64,000 nt of DNA from Floccularia luteovirens (Eukaryota; Basidiomycota; Agaricomycetes; Agaricales; Squamanitaceae): the NCBI GenBank assembly GCA_009739215.1, contig VSJF01000005.1, positions 558,001 through 622,000 on the forward strand. The letters are read 5' to 3'. The translations under genes and the position numbers were made by a program. The notes beneath the pieces were generated by a model, which was given only the letters and a program-made list of their open reading frames with translations, searched no databases and was not told the origin of the DNA. Shown here piece after piece: positions 11,268 to 22,643 of the stretch; position 1 is the stretch's first letter, and every line of letters starts with the position of its first letter.

Positions 11268-12414
11268 CAGCCTGATACCCCCTGGTGACGCGGTAATTTC
11301 TTCAGCATGTCCATATCATGCCGCTTTCGCATTACACAACTCGGACCAACACCTTCTGGCCATTTATAATGTCATAATCATTTAAGTTCGGTGGATACCG
11401 TCCTTCATCCGCTTTGCTACACCAGTCAAAATCAATAATCATCACCTTTCCCCGTTCCAGCCGCGATCAAGATGTTTGGTGCCCGAAGGTCTCCAAATAC
11501 AAAGTTGGAATAATGTAACAGTTCAACTGCTTGCTCAACCTACCCAAATTGGTCTTTAGAGAGAGCGCAACAAGGTTCTGTTGTTTAAATGAATCCATGA
11601 CGATCATATATCGCCCACCATATGTCTGTACCGTTGTATATGTCAGCGCTAGCTTTAAAAAGTCCTGTGATTGACTCATAAGTGTCGGCATCTCCATAAC
11701 TTTGATTGTCTTTCATTGCGGCTTGAAATGAGTCGAATACAGGGTGAAACAACCCGATTGGGGGACCGTATTTTTGATATGGGCGACCATTGAGAACTGG
11801 TCGTGTTTCTTGTTCACCCCCAAACACGAGCGGCGGTGCGGCTGACGAAGGAGGGAGGGCCTTCTTTGCCATTTCGACGTCATGTGCTTGAGCTATGACC
11901 AACTCATTTTGTTAGTCAACAAGGCATTGAGTTTGCCTGCAATATAGCGTACCTTCTTCGAACCCTGTATGTACATCGTCCAGTGTGATACGTTTTCGTT
12001 TGCGAGATGTAACAGCTAAACAAAGGTCATGGAATTTAGCACCCGCCCAAAAAATGTAATGGTGAGATTGACCTTCGTCCGTAGTTCCAGGCAATCGAAC
12101 AATCACATGCACGCATCCCGCAAGTGGCTTCTGGAACTCACTCTCCACTTCTGAAAGTGGATTGAGTTCATCGAGATTTTTTAGTTGAGTGGTAGGGTAG
12201 CGAGACCAGGAGCATACGTAAACTTTTCCTTGGGCTTGAAAAGGGAGAGATCGCCCGCTCTCCAGTGTCTAAGTTTACTTGGGCCATCTTCAATGATCTT
12301 CTTCGCAAGATCTGAGAAGAAGTGGCCTTCAGACACATATACTATAAAGGCTTTGCCGAGACACTTATTGGTGTTGTCGACAACGAGACAGGCAATGCGT
12401 AGATCATTGTTCAT
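11268..12414 (-). pseudogene. Crinkler-domain / kinase-like protein, degraded
   Basis: The N-terminus (ATG at 12414, MNNDLRIACLVVDNTNKCLG) and the segment GDLSLFKPKEKFTYAPGLAT followed by a HVIVRLPG motif match the Crinkler-type ubiquitin-like N-terminal domain found in agarics. An intron near 11893-11952 leads to a linker region (GLFHPVFDSFQAAMKDNQSY). The C-terminal part has protein-kinase-like motifs: YGGRYMIVMD (hinge), a catalytic loop-like GDLRAPNILIA counterpart read in a shifted frame, and MIIDFDWCSKADEGRY in place of DFG. Lesions: a TAA and frameshift at about 12180, loss of the middle of the protein with a frame change at about 11640, and one more frameshift near 11370. Two related relics occur at 21186 and 26944. 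The family is abundant in agaric genomes and its role is unknown. Confidence 0.75.
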
Positions 12415-12943
12415 GTCGAGTGAGAGCAACCTCAATTGATCACATGTTACTGTACCATTATATGGCCAAGTGGCTCAGCGCTGAACTGCCACCACAAGTA
12501 AACTAAAATCTGTAGTTTATGGCATGCAATTATGAGACAAGAATACATATGACTGAAGTGAGAGAAATTAAACAGTTCCAAATGAGTGAGATGACTGAAA
12601 AGTGAATGTAGATACTAAGATAGACTGAAGTTTGAAATTTGAACAGGAACTGACTGAACTGAATGCAACATTTTCGATTGGAGTAGAACATGACTTTAGA
12701 TTGACCAGCATACGAATATAATATGACTATTAAACATGAGTCTTACAAGACTTCTATAGTATGTGACACTTATCCGGGAGTTAGGCCACTGTACACTGCA
12801 GGATTAATTAAAATTTCAGTCGGATAAAAGTCAGAAGTCAGAATTCAGCGGATTTTTGTCCAAATCAGTCAGTCAAATTTTTCGGGACAATTGCCTGACT
12901 TTCACACAACTTTTCGAGGACTTCCTTTTTTCCTGAGTGTACC
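12415..12943. repeat. Intergenic with degenerate GACTGAA repeats
   Basis: Between about 12550 and 12660 the motif GACTGAA or a close variant appears at least five times in irregular spacing. Nothing else is recognised in this stretch. The last 15 bases before 12944 match the bases directly upstream of the UBX gene start. Confidence 0.4.
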
Positions 12944-13026
12944 ATGTCAGAACGCTCATCCAAAAAACCAAATCGAGACAGCGGAAGGTTGCTTGGAGGT
13001 GGGTCATCAGAACTCTTGGGCTCGTG
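12944..13026 (+). pseudogene. Fragment of the UBX gene first exon
   Basis: The sequence reads MSERSSKKPNRDSGRLLGGG then SSELLGSW. The UBX cofactor at 8404 begins [20 protein letters not shown] then [12 protein letters not shown]. The nucleotide match starts in the leader (GTACCATGTCAGAAC), and the fragment has a small deletion and ends at CTCGTGG. After that the similarity stops and the laccase downstream flank follows. It is inverted relative to the parent, about 4.5 kb away. No product is expected. Confidence 0.8.
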
Positions 13027-13222
13027 GTATATACAGATTAGAATAGTATCTCATCCTGAGTCTCAATATGCCCTCTTTAATCATCTCATGATTTTCAGTG
13101 CAGAGAAATTTCGTTTATTGCTGCTAGAACCTGTTGCAAATACAATGAAAAAATATAAATTGTTTACGGAGGGAAGCAGTCATGATCTTTGTCACGAGAA
13201 ACCAAGTGAATAAAACTATTGT

Positions 13223-16212
13223 TTACTGGAATTCGGGATCAAGAGCATCATATGCCGGGCAGAGGTCGCTGTAAAATCGTTGAGATACAACTTAACAATG
13301 ATAGAAACAAAAACATACAGCCAATCTTGAGGAGTGATCTGGGAGTTGGGCCCAGATACGTTGTCTTCAGGTGCTTCAGCGAAAGCAACAGCCAAACCAG
13401 CCTCAAGATGCCAGTCAATGTGGCTACGGAGAGTGTCAGGTTTGTACTATGATCAACCACTGATATGTTACTTACCAGTGCAGGAACCAGGCTCCGGCGT
13501 TTCCCTAAAACGGAAACAGTATCAAGTCAATTGTTCCTATATAAAATACAGAGGAACTTACACTGAAGAAACGGAAGGTGATGTTAGGACCGTTAACTGT
13601 GGATTGCACGTTTTATCAATTGAACTATTGAAGGAACAGAACTCAAACTTACTAGCAATGACGTCACGTCTTGGTGGGTTGACGAAGTTGAAATCGGTGT
13701 GGCCAGCAGTACGAACAACATCGAAGGTGTGGCCGTGCACTGTAAGAGAACATAAGTCGAAATTCAAACTTGCTAATCAGAGTACATACAATGGAAGGGG
13801 TGAGCTAAAGAGGGAACAATCAATACTGAAGTCCAAATAATTGGCTACTGAAACATACCACCACCGCCTGGGATAGAGATTTCGATAATCTTGTTCGCCG
13901 GAATGATGAACACCTGGTCATGTCATAAGATGAATTGCAAAATTATGATTCAAATTAGGACGAACTTGTTCCTATATTAATGAAATGATGAGCGCATGTT
14001 AGCATTAGGATAGTAATTCACATACAGAGGGCAAGAGATCCGTTGGTTTCTTGGCACCGCTAAGGAGTTGGAGCAGAACAGGGACGGAAGGAGAGATGTA
14101 AGAGATGCCGTTAATGTCAAAGAAGGGAGGGTTGGGTTGAGCAATGTTCAGGTTGATGGCAACATCAGCAGGTGCACTTCCGAGCTAATAAACTATTAGA
14201 CGGAATACCATGGGATAGCTGTTGTCAACATACGTTACCGGGGCCGACTTGAGCGATTGGCTGTTGGTAGAACACATGAATACCCCCATAAATGGTTAGC
14301 ATATTTTATATACTGACGTGCATGAGGAACTCGTCCATCTTCACTCCAGGTGTGTTGACGGTGGTGGGTTCCGCGATGGGAGCACCCTTGTAGCGCAGAA
14401 TAGCAAGGGCAAGCGACAAGTTCACTAGATGTATTGTTAAAATCTGCAAACCTTGGTCATTGTTGAGACATACAGTTCGGGTTTCCAGCAGGGCTTCCAC
14501 CAGTTGGACTGAAGAACGTTTCATTAGAACACGGTTGATATCGTGAACAAAGATCAACTCACGGTGCGCGGATCCAGTAGTTGCCGACAGTTTGGTTAGC
14601 ATGCAGGATGACGGACACACGTTGCGCTGAAGTAACATTTAGTGAGATGTTAAATTAAGTGTCAAATTCAACATACCAGCATAGACGTCAACGTTCTGGA
14701 CAGGCAAAGGGTCGTGCTCAGTGCCATCGAGTTCCATGACATCTGCAGGGCTGATCAGTCACAGCCATTATACACTGTAAAGGAGGCGCACCGAAGGTGT
14801 GGTTGTCAACAGAGAAGGTGTGGAATGGACGGCAAGAGAGGGAGAAGATACGGAATCTATGAGAATGTTAGCCCACTAGGGAGTGCAAGGCAGTCGTGGA
14901 TTTACCTGTAGCGCTTGCCTTGCTCGACATTGACTACTGCGAATGGAACTTTTGGGCCTCCGTTGAAGCGACCAGCACCGTTGATGAGGGTGGAATCAGG
15001 AATGCTGGAATCCAAATAAGAAATGATTTAGGTGGGCGACAGCAAAATTCCTTACGGGACAGATCCAGTTTGGAAGAACACCTTCTGGCCAAGAGGAGCA
15101 AATACATGATACCTAAAGTGGATTGAGCATCTGAAGCCACTGGAATTTGTGCATGACAGACCAGTCCGCAAGGGTAATGATGGTGCTTGCTGTATGACAT
15201 GGTCATTAGATCAGCCAATCACTAGTTAAACGATATACGATAACTAACCATCATCAACATCATACAAGTGCGCTAATGGGTCATCGGGGTCTGGGTTATC
15301 ATTAGCTAGGAGGCCAACTTTCCAAGGCAGGATAGTTACCGTAAACGGGGAAAGCCCCACGAAGACCATCGCAATATTGCGTAGACAAGTGAGAGTGGTA
15401 CCAGAAGTTTCCTGTCTGGCCAGCAGTGTCAAACTCATCTAAATTATGTTTAAATTCCAATGACATGTGTCTCAACATATTGAATACATACACAAGAATG
15501 TTGTATTCCTAAAAGAAGAGTCAGTGTTCATGTCTCGTGTTATTAAATGCTCTACTCACGGGGCAATTGGGCACTGTGCATTGGGAGGAGGACGTCAATA
15601 ATAAATCATCGCCTTAAAAGGCCAATTATCACCTGGTTGACAAAGCTATTATAATGAGGTGGGTCAAGTTATTGCAGAGATAACAATGCCTCAATAACTT
15701 ACGAAGGACCGTCCATTCCAGAAGTGCGATGTTGGAAGAAGCCGTGCCAGTGCTGAGATTATCAAGTCAGGATTTGTGGCACCAAACTTGACTATGGGAC
15801 ATACGATAGAAAAACTGCGTCTCATTTCGGGACTGGTCAACTTGTTGTTTGTTTTAATCTAAATGACCCGTTTAGAGCAGCAGACTCAGGGGGAAAAAAG
15901 CTTCCATACCTGTACTCTGTCATTCTTGTTTGCGACAATAACTTTTAAAGAAGGAAAGGCATAAATATTATGTCAAGTAATTGGCTTTCAACGATTATTA
16001 CCTGGACCTGGGAATTCACCGTTAACTAAGACGGCACTGAGATTATACAGGTCAGATGATGAATTATGAGCGCTTGTAAGTAGGACGTACTTTCGTTGGA
16101 ACCCATCGGGTGCGATTACTTTATTGACAATGTCGAGTTCATAATTCCTAGTTATGACTGACAATGCTGAAGGCAGCAAAGCGAGAAAAGCGAGACCGGA
16201 TAAATGCACCAT
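13223..16212 (-). CDS. Laccase (multicopper oxidase), copy 1
   Basis: Start at 16212, TAA at 13223-13225, more than 20 short introns; the spliced protein is about 510 residues, normal for the family. Residues 1-18 are a signal peptide. All four copper signatures are present: [50 protein letters not shown] and [19 protein letters not shown]. These supply the ten His and one Cys that bind the T1, T2 and T3 coppers. The residue ten positions after the Cys is Leu, the class 2 state linked to medium redox potential. The enzyme is secreted and oxidises phenols with reduction of oxygen to water; roles in lignin breakdown, pigment or fruit-body formation are possible. A TATA box lies 51 bp upstream of the ATG. 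A second copy lies 9.4 kb away. Confidence 0.95.
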
Positions 16213-16262
16213 GTTGAATGAGGACTGTGCTCACAACTATTCCAAAAGTTTCAAAGAAACCC

Positions 16263-16269
16263 TTTTATA
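16263..16269 (-). promoter_or_regulatory. TATA box of laccase 1
   Basis: TATAAAA on the minus strand, 51 bp upstream of the start codon; the same element at the same distance is found before laccase 2. Confidence 0.6.
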
Positions 16270-17824
16270 TTCCATTTTTCAATCTTGCAAAGTAGAGCAT
16301 ATGAGCCATTTTCTCCATGAGTAAAGACGTCGTGGAAACATTCTCTCGAAGATTATGGGCGGTTTCAACTTGAAATACCAATCACAAACGGGGGATAATG
16401 TTATCGAATAGCCCATGCTCCCACCCAATACAGAATCATAACGTCTGGATCCTGTAGTAAGGTCCACTTTGCAAAAGGTCAAAAAAATTATCTGTACTTG
16501 CCGATCCGCTTCTGAAACTCGAAATTCAGAACTCTTCCCACAACGTGAAAGTGATTCTCACCGATGATCGTCAGATGCGTAGCAAAGAAGTCATGTGTAC
16601 ATTATAGATACCGCCTCAAATAATGATATTGCCTCAAGACCGTATGAGTTGGTCGGAATATGTAGTATGAGAAAGTAGAGGTGGAGAAACAACCGCATGT
16701 CTTCTTGACAAGCGTGAGACGATATCTTGGGATAAGAATCAAGCCGGCTCCGCACTGAAGGTTCTCGAATGTTTCATTACTGTATCCCCAAGTAAAATTA
16801 GACGAAAGTCTTTTACTTTCATGTAAATCTCGAATACTTACGGATGAGTTCCTTAATTATTATAAAGCACAATAACAAAGGTTATGCATTGGCCAGACTT
16901 TCAGTTCAGTGTTGATAAGCGTTGAGAGAATATTGTGGGACAAGTAATATGCGCATTCGAGGGGACATTGTTTAGATGTTCAAAATTCAAAGCCGAAAAG
17001 TATGGAATTGCCACATACCATGTTGATGCTTCCAATCATTTGCATCAACTTCCGATATCGACACCAGGGTCCTTTGTCTTCCACTTGCGGATAGTTTTGA
17101 GTTCTACAGAAGCACTGCGGCACTTTTCGAAGGACATTTATTCGAAATTTATAATCGCAATTATCCCGGTTCCGTCGCATTTCCCACCCTCGTTGCCCAG
17201 GCAAACCTGAGGCAGGTGCGGAGCAATCCCCGTGCTTGTCGACGCGACTCCCTGCTCAATCGGCAGTGTGATATTTTTTATGGATGTGTGGGCCCAGTGC
17301 GCAAGCACAAGCAGCAACGCTTCTTATACTTCTTTGTGTGAGCCATGGTTATTCGGCCCTGCATCCCCTGCTGTATCGACGTCCTGATTACTTCGGCTGA
17401 TTTATGTACCATTATTATGACAGACAGTTCCAATCGAAATGGCGATCAGTATACTCAACCGCACCACCGAGACCGGGAAAACTGAATTTACTTCCATGCA
17501 CTGCATTTAATACCATAACCATAACTTTTCGCTAGCTGGAAGCGTTGAAAGATGTAGAAACATTCAAGACCCACCTCAGGTCGCACAATATGTGGAGACA
17601 CTTGGATTCAATGAAGAAGGTGGTGTAAACCATTTGGAACTTTTGTACCATATCATGGTCAACAATGTTAGTAGCTTTTTTCAAGTGCCAAGGATAACAT
17701 GATGCTAGTGCTGACAACACGCGCTTACAGGTCATGATGATGTCAATGACCCATCCAATGTTTCGATGAAGCGTTTCTTGCCCTATATACTTTTATGGTT
17801 CATTTGGGTTGCTGCCCACGCTAA
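16270..17824. other. Laccase 1 upstream region, no clear gene
   Basis: This is the duplicated promoter side of laccase 1. Its only notable frame is at 16935-17210 (plus, 91 codons, MGQVICAFEGTLFRCSKFKA), which is also open in copy 2 (26347-26694). An overlapping frame in copy 2 reads LPLADSFEFYRSTATLFEGD, which also looks protein-like. The differences between copies change amino acids in both frames, so I do not claim a gene. The part after 17460 is shared with 22080-22520. Confidence 0.4.
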
Positions 17825-18829
17825 ATGCCTAACGAACCTCATCCAAAAATGGTGCTGCAACTTGCTTTGCTCGATGAATTGTTTGCAGAATCGACTAACC
17901 ACCTTTACCAAACACTCTCATACTGCACTACCTCATCGACTCTCTGATTCCTATGAAAAATAGGGAACGTCCAGCTTTCGCGGTTATGTGGGACCCGTCA
18001 AGAGATTTTCTATATTCCCAGCTTATCGTGTGGTACCCATGATGCCCAGATCCAATATGTCCAATTTACAAGTTTTTGGACAGAAACATTAGAGGGGATG
18101 CTCGAGCTAGCTACTTCCCTCGTCTTATTGTTATTCAGGAGTGACCGAGCTCCCATTCTCGATGTCTACAAATCTTGGGGATTGGACCAATTTAGAGTTG
18201 CCTAATCTCAAACATCTCGTTTTGCGAAATCTCATCTTAGGAACGGAAGAAGTGGCGCTGTCCCTTTTATCCGTCGCCACAAATCTACACCCAAGCAGCT
18301 CGTGCTCGTCGGATGTCCTTTGAGCGCAGAAGAGAGCATGGAAGAGGAGCAAACGCCTCCGTTTTTATGGTCATCCTTCTGGCGCGACCTTGAGCAGAAT
18401 TTTGAGCTAACCAAGCTGGTGGCATATCGTGCTGTTGATCTAACTGAAGAAAGTAACGAGAGCAACGATGTGCAGATTTATATTGTTGTGAGCGAACTCG
18501 AGACTCGCGATATGGATCCTAAAAAAACCGAAGAATTGAAAAAAAGAACACCAGGCTGTGCTGAACAGCTGGCAAGGGAGTATAATTCGTATGTGGAATT
18601 GCCAATCAGTAATACAATACTCTGCGCCTTTAGTCTAAAGCTATATCATCTGTGCGCTTTCATTCCATTGACTAGTCTATATATTTTCGCAGGTGGTTTA
18701 TGGTAAGTTGTACTACTTTTATATATAGTTGCAGAAACAAGTGTAGTTAGGCTTGAAACTTGTGAAGTTAATATTTTTACTTTTACCTTGATGTCAAATG
18801 ATTTTGCAGACCCTGTATGGACTCTCTAA
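17825..18829 (+). pseudogene. F-box/LRR-like gene with frameshift
   Basis: A possible start at 17825 reads MPNEPHPKMVLQLALLDELF. The body contains LDVYKSWGLDQ-like sequence, then TNLELPNLKHLVLRNLILGT and EEVALS. In the middle of a CCCTTTT run near 18265 the frame must shift by one to continue as IRRHKSTPKQLVLVGCPLSA and FWRDLEQNFELTKLVAY. These are typical of agaric F-box proteins with leucine-rich C-termini. Two introns near 18606-18693 and 18704-18809 bring the end to VVYDPVWTL and TAA at 18827-18829. More breaks lie between 17945 and 18130, where no single frame is open. The 5' end is repeated at 22432. An F-box motif itself is not convincing here. Confidence 0.55.
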
Positions 18830-21185
18830 GTGTTGCAAAAAGCTGTCCCAACAAGACCACCTCCTTGCTACACCTCCTGGCTTGCATTTCTGGCCTGACG
18901 ACTGGATTGGCAACTGTGGGAATTGATGGATAGTTGTCTGTGGGTTAGTGCGTGCGGTTATTTTGAGATATGTGAGACTTCAGTTGACCGTATGCTTCTG
19001 ATATCCAATTTCTGTAGGTTTGTGTCATCTCCTATGGCTGTGTCAAGGACGGCCAGTTATTCAATGCTTACAACGACGTTTTTGTCGGGGCTCAGTCCAG
19101 ATTTATGGGATAAATAAGTGTGATTACAGTCTGATTCTGTGATGGGTCGATAGAGTATGTCGATAAGAATATATGTGCGAAATTTCGAGAGGTAACATTG
19201 AGAAAGTGGCTATATTTGGGTAAACGGCCGGAAGGGGTGAATCTGACCAAAAAAGAATCTAACCGAAAAACTCGACAAATACCGGTGGCGGAATATCCGC
19301 TGACGATGAAACTGAGTTCAAAACTAATATCGCACTGCGTCAAGAAAAACCTTCTGGAACCATATATAGGACGTAAGACCGGGCAATTTACTGCGGGCTG
19401 TACATTAGGTTGAGAGGGGCGCGCCAAGAATGGACGAATTGGAAAACACTCAGACCTGCCTTGGGAAGAATATTGGGAAGGGGACAATTACATGTTATGC
19501 ATATACAGGTTTCCGGGGCGCCGTAGCTAGGAATGGACTCTTACTAGTACTTAGGTTAGGGTTTGGGGCCGCACGGACGCATAGAAAATAACTTGATGAC
19601 TGTATATATGACTATCATAGTGCTACGCACCACCGGTCAATAAACGAGGAATCAAAAAAAAAAAAAACATTGAGAAATAGATTAGATATAAACATTGTGT
19701 TGTGAAAATTGATGTGAGCGCATGTGGGAATATGGTGATGCATGTTTTGATGCGCATTTTCATTTTTGGAATGAGTCCCGCTACGTAAGTAGAGGGTCTA
19801 GGGGGACTGAAATTTTCACTTCTGGCGTGAAATTGGTACTACGGCGCATTTCGGCCGTTTTTATCACAATTTCTCTGACAAAGTTACTTGACATGACCTA
19901 ATGTCTCAGTGTTGTATTTGATACTTTTTCTTTCTTTTGTTTTCGTGATGATTTCTGTCTAATTGCTTTTGGTGTTTGTTACCTTTGATGATGGCGAATA
20001 TATCTTCTTGTTGCAAACTTGTCTACATATTTAATTGTTGGTCTTGTTGTTAGATTCCATTGATAAAGATTTTGATTTGACTCTTCCTTTATGTTTCCGA
20101 CTTAAATCTGTCTTCATTTTTGATACTTGAATCTATATTTCCATCTTGTACTCTTCTCACTCCATAATACTTAACGGCCAAAAAAACCGTCGCAGGTTTT
20201 GCCATGCAGACAGGACGGCCTTACCAGGCTTATTAAGTGATAGGTGGGAATACTTTGCACGTTATTGCTGATTGTTGATGGATTTTAGCATGGGAAAATG
20301 ATCTTTGAATATTGCGCATTTCACTATCGTTATCTTCATCTTTGGTATCCCCTGTGTGTATGCATTCTGGACTCGTTTGCTCGACAATCAGTTGTAGGAC
20401 TCGATGGAAATGGAAATGGAAAATATTGAACAAGATTTTGATTGGAACTGGTGAGTCTCCCTTCTTTTGTCCTTATCCAACTGTTATCTTCAACAAATTC
20501 GAGCTGTTTTCGATTTTTCAGATGTGTTTTGATACTTGACTTGTTAGTACTTGTTCTGTTCTAGATGCGATAGGCTGAGGAGTTGTAGTGTTGTTTGATA
20601 TAAGAGTATGTACACATGAACTGCTTCACTGCCACTCTTTCGGAAGTCATAGGGAAAACGTGCATTATGATAGTAAGTACAAGAAAAATGAGAAAGAAAC
20701 TCGCCCCCCCAAAAAAGAAAGGATGGCGAACGCTGAAAGTCTCAATTATTTCCTAATAGAGCCCAAAAATAAAGTTTGATGTAATGGCGACTGCCGAAAG
20801 TTACGGTTTCTTGTGCAAATTTTCACCAATTGAGTGAAAATTACGGTTTCTCTCCAAAAAGTAAAATTTTTTGAGCACCCTATAGTATCCATTACTAAAG
20901 TAGCGGGAATATATAAAAATCTACAAGAACGGATGTGTTTTCATCAAAATATAAGACAAAAATACTTTGAGGAATTATTATGTCGTTGTTGCAGGGTAGT
21001 GTCACGTGGTGAGCCAAAGGGCAAAACATCGTGTCAAACATCAAAACGAGGCATGGACTTCTCTCCAGCCATAACTAATTCATATTGGATGCTGATTTAC
21101 AGGATATGTACTAAAGGCAAGCGAAATTTTTGTGCCATTTTCTGTGGAAGGTGTTGGATTATGACAATGTCCCTACAGTAACTTA
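18830..21185. other. Long gene-poor stretch
   Basis: I see no supported gene in these 2.3 kb. It contains a 14-base A run at 19654-19667 preceded by AATAAA at 19639-19644, a telomere-like TTAGGTTAGGGTTT at about 19553-19566, and a similar pair of GAAA(A/G)TTACGGTTTCT segments near 20797-20850. Open frames such as 19092-19487 (minus) and 20834-21181 (plus) have no recognisable features. Confidence 0.45.
19639..19667 (+). other. Poly(A) tract with upstream AATAAA
   Basis: AATAAA is followed nine bases later by A14. The arrangement is that of a genomic copy of a polyadenylated transcript (retroposed sequence or LINE/SINE 3' end). The body upstream was not identified. Confidence 0.35.
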
Positions 21186-22020
21186 ATGAACAACGATCTA
21201 CACATTGCCTGTCTTCTCACCGACGATTCTGGTAAGTGTCACGGCGATGTCCTTCCAGTAAGGGCGCCCACATGCGACTCCTTCGAAAAACTTGCAGAGA
21301 AGGATCTCTCTCTTTTCAAACCAAGAGAAAACCTTCCGTTTGGTCTTGATCTCCTTACCGAACCGTTAACTACGAAACTTGTGAAGAACTCGATCCATTT
21401 TCAATCCGGAGCGAGTTACCTGCTAGATGCATGCATTTGATTGCTCAGCCCAAGAAAGCACGGATCAAGTGAACCCACCAGACATGTACATGTTTTCAGC
21501 AAGTGCTAAATTTCATGAATTTGTGAAGCAGAATGAATCAGGACGGTATTTGGTGGTCAAGTTTGCGTCTACATACAAAGCGGATGCCCATCGTCTTCTT
21601 GCTAAGCACCAATTGGCACCCCACCTTGCACTATGCCAGAATGGAACATAAGAAAGTACAAACATATGGTGGGCAGTACATGATCGTCATGGATTTTGTT
21701 GAAACAAATAGATCATTGGAGCGCTCGCTCTAAAGACCATTGACGATGTCGAGCAGGTTGTTCAAATCTTACATACTTCCAACTTTTTATCTGGAGACCT
21801 TCGAACACCAAATATCTTGATCGCGGCTGGAACCAGAAAGGTGATGCTTATCGATTTTGACTGGTGTAAGCAAAGAGGATAAAGAACGGTATCCACTAAA
21901 ATTAAATCAAGATAATATCTATCGGCCAGAAGGTGTTGGTCGGGGTTCTGTGATGAAAAAGCGGCATGGTCTGGACATGCCGAAGAATTGCCCCGCGTCA
22001 ATAGGAGTCTATTGGGTTGA
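21186..22020 (+). pseudogene. Crinkler-domain / kinase-like relic 2
   Basis: ATG at 21186 reads MNNDLHIACLLTDDSGKCHG and then EKLAEKDLSLFKPRENLPFG, the same Crinkler-type N-terminus as the relic at 12414. After a frame change near 21386 the middle of the protein is missing. The text resumes with kinase-like pieces: GRYLVVKFASTYKADAHRLL, VQTYGGQYMIVMDFVET, SGDLRTPNILIAAGTRKVML, then IDFDW. A frame change at 21869 separates this from KEDKERYPLKLNQDNIYRPE and the C-terminus ending at TGA 22018-22020. At least three frameshifts and an internal deletion make it non-functional. Confidence 0.75.
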
Positions 22021-22431
22021 ACAATTCAGTTTTTCAGTGCCTCTAGTTCATTCTACACCAAACATTAAACCGTATATACTCAACCGCACCACCAAGACTA
22101 AGAAAACTGAATTTACTTCCATGCACTGCATTCAATACCATAACCATAACTTTCGCTAGCTGGAAGCGGTGAAAGATGTAAAAACATTCAAGGCCCGCCT
22201 CAAGCCGCACAATATGTGGAGAGACTTGTATTTAATGAAGAAGGTGGCGATAGTACCATATCATGGTCAACAATGTTAGTAGCTTTTTTCAAGTACCAAG
22301 GATAACATAGTGCTAGTGCTGACAACACGCGCTTACAAGCCATGATGATGTCAATGAACCATCCAATGTTTTGATAAAGCCTTTCTTGCTCTATATACTT
22401 TTATGGTTCATTGGATTGTTGCCCACTCGAA

Positions 22432-22519
22432 ATGCCCAACGAACTTCATCCAAAAACGGCGCTGCAACTTGCTTTGCTCGATGAATTGTTTGCAGAATCG
22501 ACTAACCACTTTTATTACA
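22432..22519 (+). pseudogene. 5' fragment of the F-box-like gene
   Basis: The sequence reads MPNELHPKTALQLALLDELF and AESTNHF, matching MPNEPHPKMVLQLALLDELF at 17825. It stops at about 22520, where the laccase 2 downstream flank begins. The preceding 350 bases are the same as those before the F-box-like gene at 17465-17824. This is therefore a junction where the F-box 5' end was cut and joined to the laccase unit. Confidence 0.75.
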
Positions 22520-22643
22520 TAAAAACTCATTTCATTTAGTGCTGCTAAAACCTATTGGGAATACAATGAAAAAATTTAAATTGTTTACGGAGGGAAGCAG
22601 TCATGATCTTTGTCACGAGAAACCAAGTGAATAAAACTATTGT

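Larger units (their letters stand above)
13150..17530. repeat. Segmental duplication, copy 1 (laccase unit)
   Basis: This segment is nearly identical, introns and promoter included, to about 22570-26960. The offset is 9421 at the laccase stop, 9418 at the start and 9412 at 16935, so only small indels separate the copies. Similarity then continues from about 17460 to 17915 into a further copy at 22080-22520. The near identity of introns points to a recent event or to gene conversion. Confidence 0.9.

Noticed and set aside
13334..13840. 168-codon plus-strand frame, also present at 22755-23261
   Set aside because: It runs antisense through laccase exons and introns with clear splice signals and is conserved in both copies only because the DNA is nearly identical.
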